From contig BROE01000011.1 in NCBI GenBank assembly GCA_036571765.1, forward strand, positions 5,407,962 through 5,471,961: 64,000 bases of DNA, in the 5' to 3' direction. Numbering within the stretch: position 1 is the first letter of the stretch; each line of letters begins with the position of its first letter. This DNA is from Plecoglossus altivelis. Lineage: Eukaryota; Chordata; Actinopteri; Osmeriformes; Plecoglossidae. Made by a program: the position numbers and the translations under genes. Positions 60,845-64,000 of the stretch are shown piece by piece. The notes beneath the pieces were generated by a model. That model saw nothing but the letters and a program-made list of their open reading frames with translations, did no database searches and had not been told where the DNA came from.

Positions 60845-63800
60845 GGGGGGGACAAGCATGGCAACCAAAATGCAACTTTAATCACGTCAACACACAAGTG
60901 AAGACTTCAAGGTCACGGTAGAGCTTCACAAACAAATTAAGCATCACTCTTGTCAGCGTTGCCTTAAAGGAACAGCGGAACGGGGGGGGGGGGGGGCACT
61001 TTCATGGCAGTAATTGCAAGAGTTACAATCCTTTTGATGACAAATGCAAACGGTATCAAAAGCAACACTTCCCACACAAGTCCTCAGACAGGCGTTTTAA
61101 CCACTGCTGGTGTAACTTCAAGCTGTTGATATTTCAAAACTCCCCTCAAGATGCTCTTGCCCGATTCATCATGGAGGCGAGTGGGACAGCACAGCCTCGC
61201 CACCAGGGTGTAAATACAGCTTCAAACAAGTGCCTTCAGGCCCAGAGACGGCCTCTCCAATTAAAGACCATCCATATACTACAGCAGGACTGGCACTTTA
61301 TTACAGGAATCAATTTGGCGTGGGCCTGGGGTGACAGAGGGAGGAATGTGGTCTTGGTTGGTGGGAGGGTTATCTAAGCCACACAGGCAGAGGGAAACAC
61401 TGCCTCCGTAATGAACTCAAGCCTGTCTAATAAACCCTTTTATTGCCCCAGTGAGCGTGTGTTTGTGCCAGCGTGCACCAACCAACAGGCAAGCCTTCAC
61501 ACCTGAAAACCACAAGCCCTTCTTCCAGACAGAGACAATTAATAATACAAACAATTTCAGAACACAAAGCGACACAGACAAATGCCCGATGCCTCGACCC
61601 TTCCTGCATTAATCAAGACCTTGGAGGTTGTATTCCATTTCATGTGACCTTTAGGACGACAGACCAAAGCAGCTGGAGAGATGGTGGGGAGGTCTAGATG
61701 ACCACGGCAGGGCCTAGAATCCAATTAGTTCCAGAAACATGTTATACAAAGTCCAACCAGCAGACTCAAGCACGAGCATAAGTTATATCTCTACTTATAC
61801 CTCTAATTATATTTCCACAGTTATGTCTCTAATCACACTGTATAGTTAAAAGCATAGCAGGCTACTGTGCACCGCAAGCTAGTTTCTGTAACCTACCCGC
61901 TGGTGGGCCGCCCACTTTCATCCTACGCTGGGGAGTGAAGACAGCTGTGCTGAGTGATATGAAGGCTAACCAACCACCTTTCACTTACCCGCATCCCTAG
62001 CAACCAGCAACGTCCTCATTCCAGACTGGCAGGCAGGCAGGCAGAGTGCTGACCCCTGCTATCTCCTCGAACGACTAAAGCACACTTGAGACGGTCAGGT
62101 AAGATTCTGCACTTAAAGATGGCATTTAAAGAAAAAGAGAAAAAAAAGAATGGAAAAAAAATATTGCTACCCTACAGGCAAAACGCCAGGCGGCATGGCA
62201 TTTACAGGCAGATGATAAAACTTTATTTAAATACAGCTCTCATCTTCAGAGTGCTTTTTCAGGTCCTGAGTAGAGTCAATTATCTCCCACACTTCCTGCC
62301 ATTAGAGAGCACGGAAAACCTTTTTGCCTTAAAAGGTCTGGTACTATTACTGCGCCTGATCAAGTAAAGGACATTGCTCGTTCTTAAACCTTCAAACCAC
62401 TGCAGGTACAGATACGTGAAGAGGGTTAAACACCAATGTTGTTGTAATAAACTGCCACACGCAGCTACTCCTTTGAAGAAATGACACATTTGAAGCTCAT
62501 GTTATTTGCAGTCCACTCAGACTGAATCGGGAGACATAATATGGGTATAAGCCACCTCTCAGACAGTACCTAGACAGTACAGTCCCAGCAGCTGTGGAGG
62601 GCTCCAGTCGCACTGGATGGTGACTCAGGTTAACAAAGCTGAGGCTGGCGTGTGTCAGGCTGAGGACAGAGGCAAAGTGCCCTCGCTAACCACTTCTCAA
62701 GCTTCCTCAGTTCTCTGTCAGCACAGAGATGCTCCCTGCTGGGGAGGAAGGGGGGTGGGCAGGGGGACTGGAGGGGTGTGTGGGGGGGGGGAGCCTGGGA
62801 GGACTGGAGGGGGTTGGGGAGGGGTAGAGGGGACTAGGGAGCAGCATGAAGGAGGTGGGAGGAAGGAGGAGGTGGATGGGAGCATCTTCACACAGATACA
62901 GTACTCCAGAGGGGATGGAGCTGCCGTCCTTTACACTTGTGAGGGCTGTGTGTAACGATGGAGATTGAGAGGGAAAAAGACAGAAAGAGGCAAAGATGGG
63001 GTAGAGTACAGTGTGCGTGTGCGCGCGTGCGTGCGTGCGGAGCGGGGTGATTAAACAGGATTGCGTCTGGTCCTGGGGGCCTCCAGAGACTAGCTGCTCT
63101 CTCAGCAGGCTGCTAGCGAGCACATTTAAAAAGCAAAGGCTTGTTTAATCCCTGTGCTCCCCTTCCACCTCCCACAGCTGAGAGCTCCTTTCTCTGCGTC
63201 AAAGTCTCGCTCCCACTGCTTAAGCTGAGAACCACACACTCCTGACAAATTAACAGCGGGCGACCAATTTAGGCTTTTCTGCCCCCCCTTTGACATAATA
63301 GCCCTATTTACCAAAGACACAGGCTTTAGACTTACGAGTAACGGTCCAATGTGTCTTTTTTAGGACCAGAATTTCATCTGCATGGATTTGTACAGGCACG
63401 GCAATCTATTCAAAACCTCATGATTCTACATCGTAAGCCGCAGAACATCGCAATGTTCATCAGCGTAGAGAGCATCACCACGTTGGGCGAGAACCAACTG
63501 TTCACTGTCATGCACTTTGGAAACCTACCGGATTTCTGTGGATATATTTAGCCTTGTCAAGCATTGTTTCTCCCTGGCCTTCCTGAAGGGGCAGTGGCCA
63601 AAGATCTTTAGAGGGGGGGAGCGTCAGCCCTCCATCAGCTAACATTCGAACTAAGCTTTAACCTTCTCCGTAGCTCCTGTAATTTAGAGCTGCTCTCTCA
63701 CTCTGCAGCATCTCCACTCTGTCTTTTCTGTGTCTCTTCTTCTCTGGCAACATCAATTAACCCCCATTTTCCACCCAGATAGAGCCTGGCAGGACAGGCT

Positions 63801-64000
63801 GCCCTTTCTCGGATAAATTGAAATGTGGATGCATTTATCAATGTAATTAGGTTTCCAAGCATCCACACGCAACCCTACCCTTGATTACACTGTAATTAAA
63901 TATTGAAAACATTTATATTTTGAAGAAAAAGAGAGAGAACAGAGAGAGATAGAGAGAGTATGTGCTTGTGGTGGGAAGTGTCCTGTTCAGGGATCAATGT
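60845..64000. other. presumed ica1 intron right of the gap, no exon recognised
   Basis: Contains a G-rich patch (62738-62830), a short GT/GC run (63010-63037), and an AT-rich stretch at 63750-63915 with several TAATTA-type sites that may be conserved non-coding DNA. No reading frame here shows a recognisable domain. Confidence 0.45.

Noticed and set aside
60181..60897. Long minus-strand ORFs of up to 238 codons
   Set aside because: They are drawn through the N gap.
1..64000. A hidden bacterial, phage, CRISPR, toxin or endogenous viral system
   Set aside because: Introns, synteny and repeat content are all vertebrate. No integrase, reverse transcriptase, transposase, capsid or repeat-spacer pattern was seen on either strand.

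Overview
The window is vertebrate, almost certainly teleost fish, genomic DNA. The genes are split by canonical GT/AG introns. CA, GA, CT and GACA microsatellites and several minisatellites are dense, and there is one assembly gap of N (60544-60844). The gene order matches a vertebrate block known from human chromosome 7p21: COL28A1 - (MIOS) - RPA3 - UMAD1 - GLCCI1 - ICA1. I recognised four genes with confidence and a fifth tentatively, by comparing hand-spliced exons with what I know of each family. No database was searched.

Layout. (1) 192-10548, minus strand: col28a1, collagen type XXVIII alpha-1. It reads signal peptide, VWA domain 1, about 530 residues of collagen helix over 25 small exons, VWA domain 2, and a proline/threonine-rich tail. 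The end of the gene, where a Kunitz domain would lie, runs off the left edge. (2) About 10.6-15.5 kb: no gene seen; it carries a 17-nt minisatellite. The MIOS gene found here in mammals is not visible. (3) 15612-16491, minus: rpa3, four exons, complete, 121 aa. (4) 16.8-24.9 kb, plus: umad1, three coding exons, 144 aa, sharing a short divergent promoter region with rpa3. (5) 25671-41.8 kb, plus: glcci1, eight coding exons and a long 3' UTR. (6) 41.8-51.6 kb: intergenic, with a few stretches that look like conserved non-coding DNA and a (TG)n-type array. (7) About 51.6-52.6 kb, minus: the last coding exon and 3' UTR of a convergent gene, probably ica1. From there to 64 kb I see no secure exon; this is best read as its intron(s), with large tandem arrays and the gap.

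The genes are not a pathway. They are syntenic neighbours: an extracellular-matrix collagen, a subunit of the single-strand DNA-binding complex RPA, a small UMA-domain (ESCRT-I related) protein, a FAM117-family protein, and perhaps a BAR-domain protein. I found no bacterial, phage, CRISPR or viral system. The most interesting signals are the strictly periodic, exon-phased interruption of the col28a1 helix, a reading-phase conflict between glcci1 exons 2 and 3, very long pyrimidine tracts against glcci1 splice acceptors, an E2F-type site in the rpa3/umad1 promoter, and two candidate unassigned exons on the minus strand.
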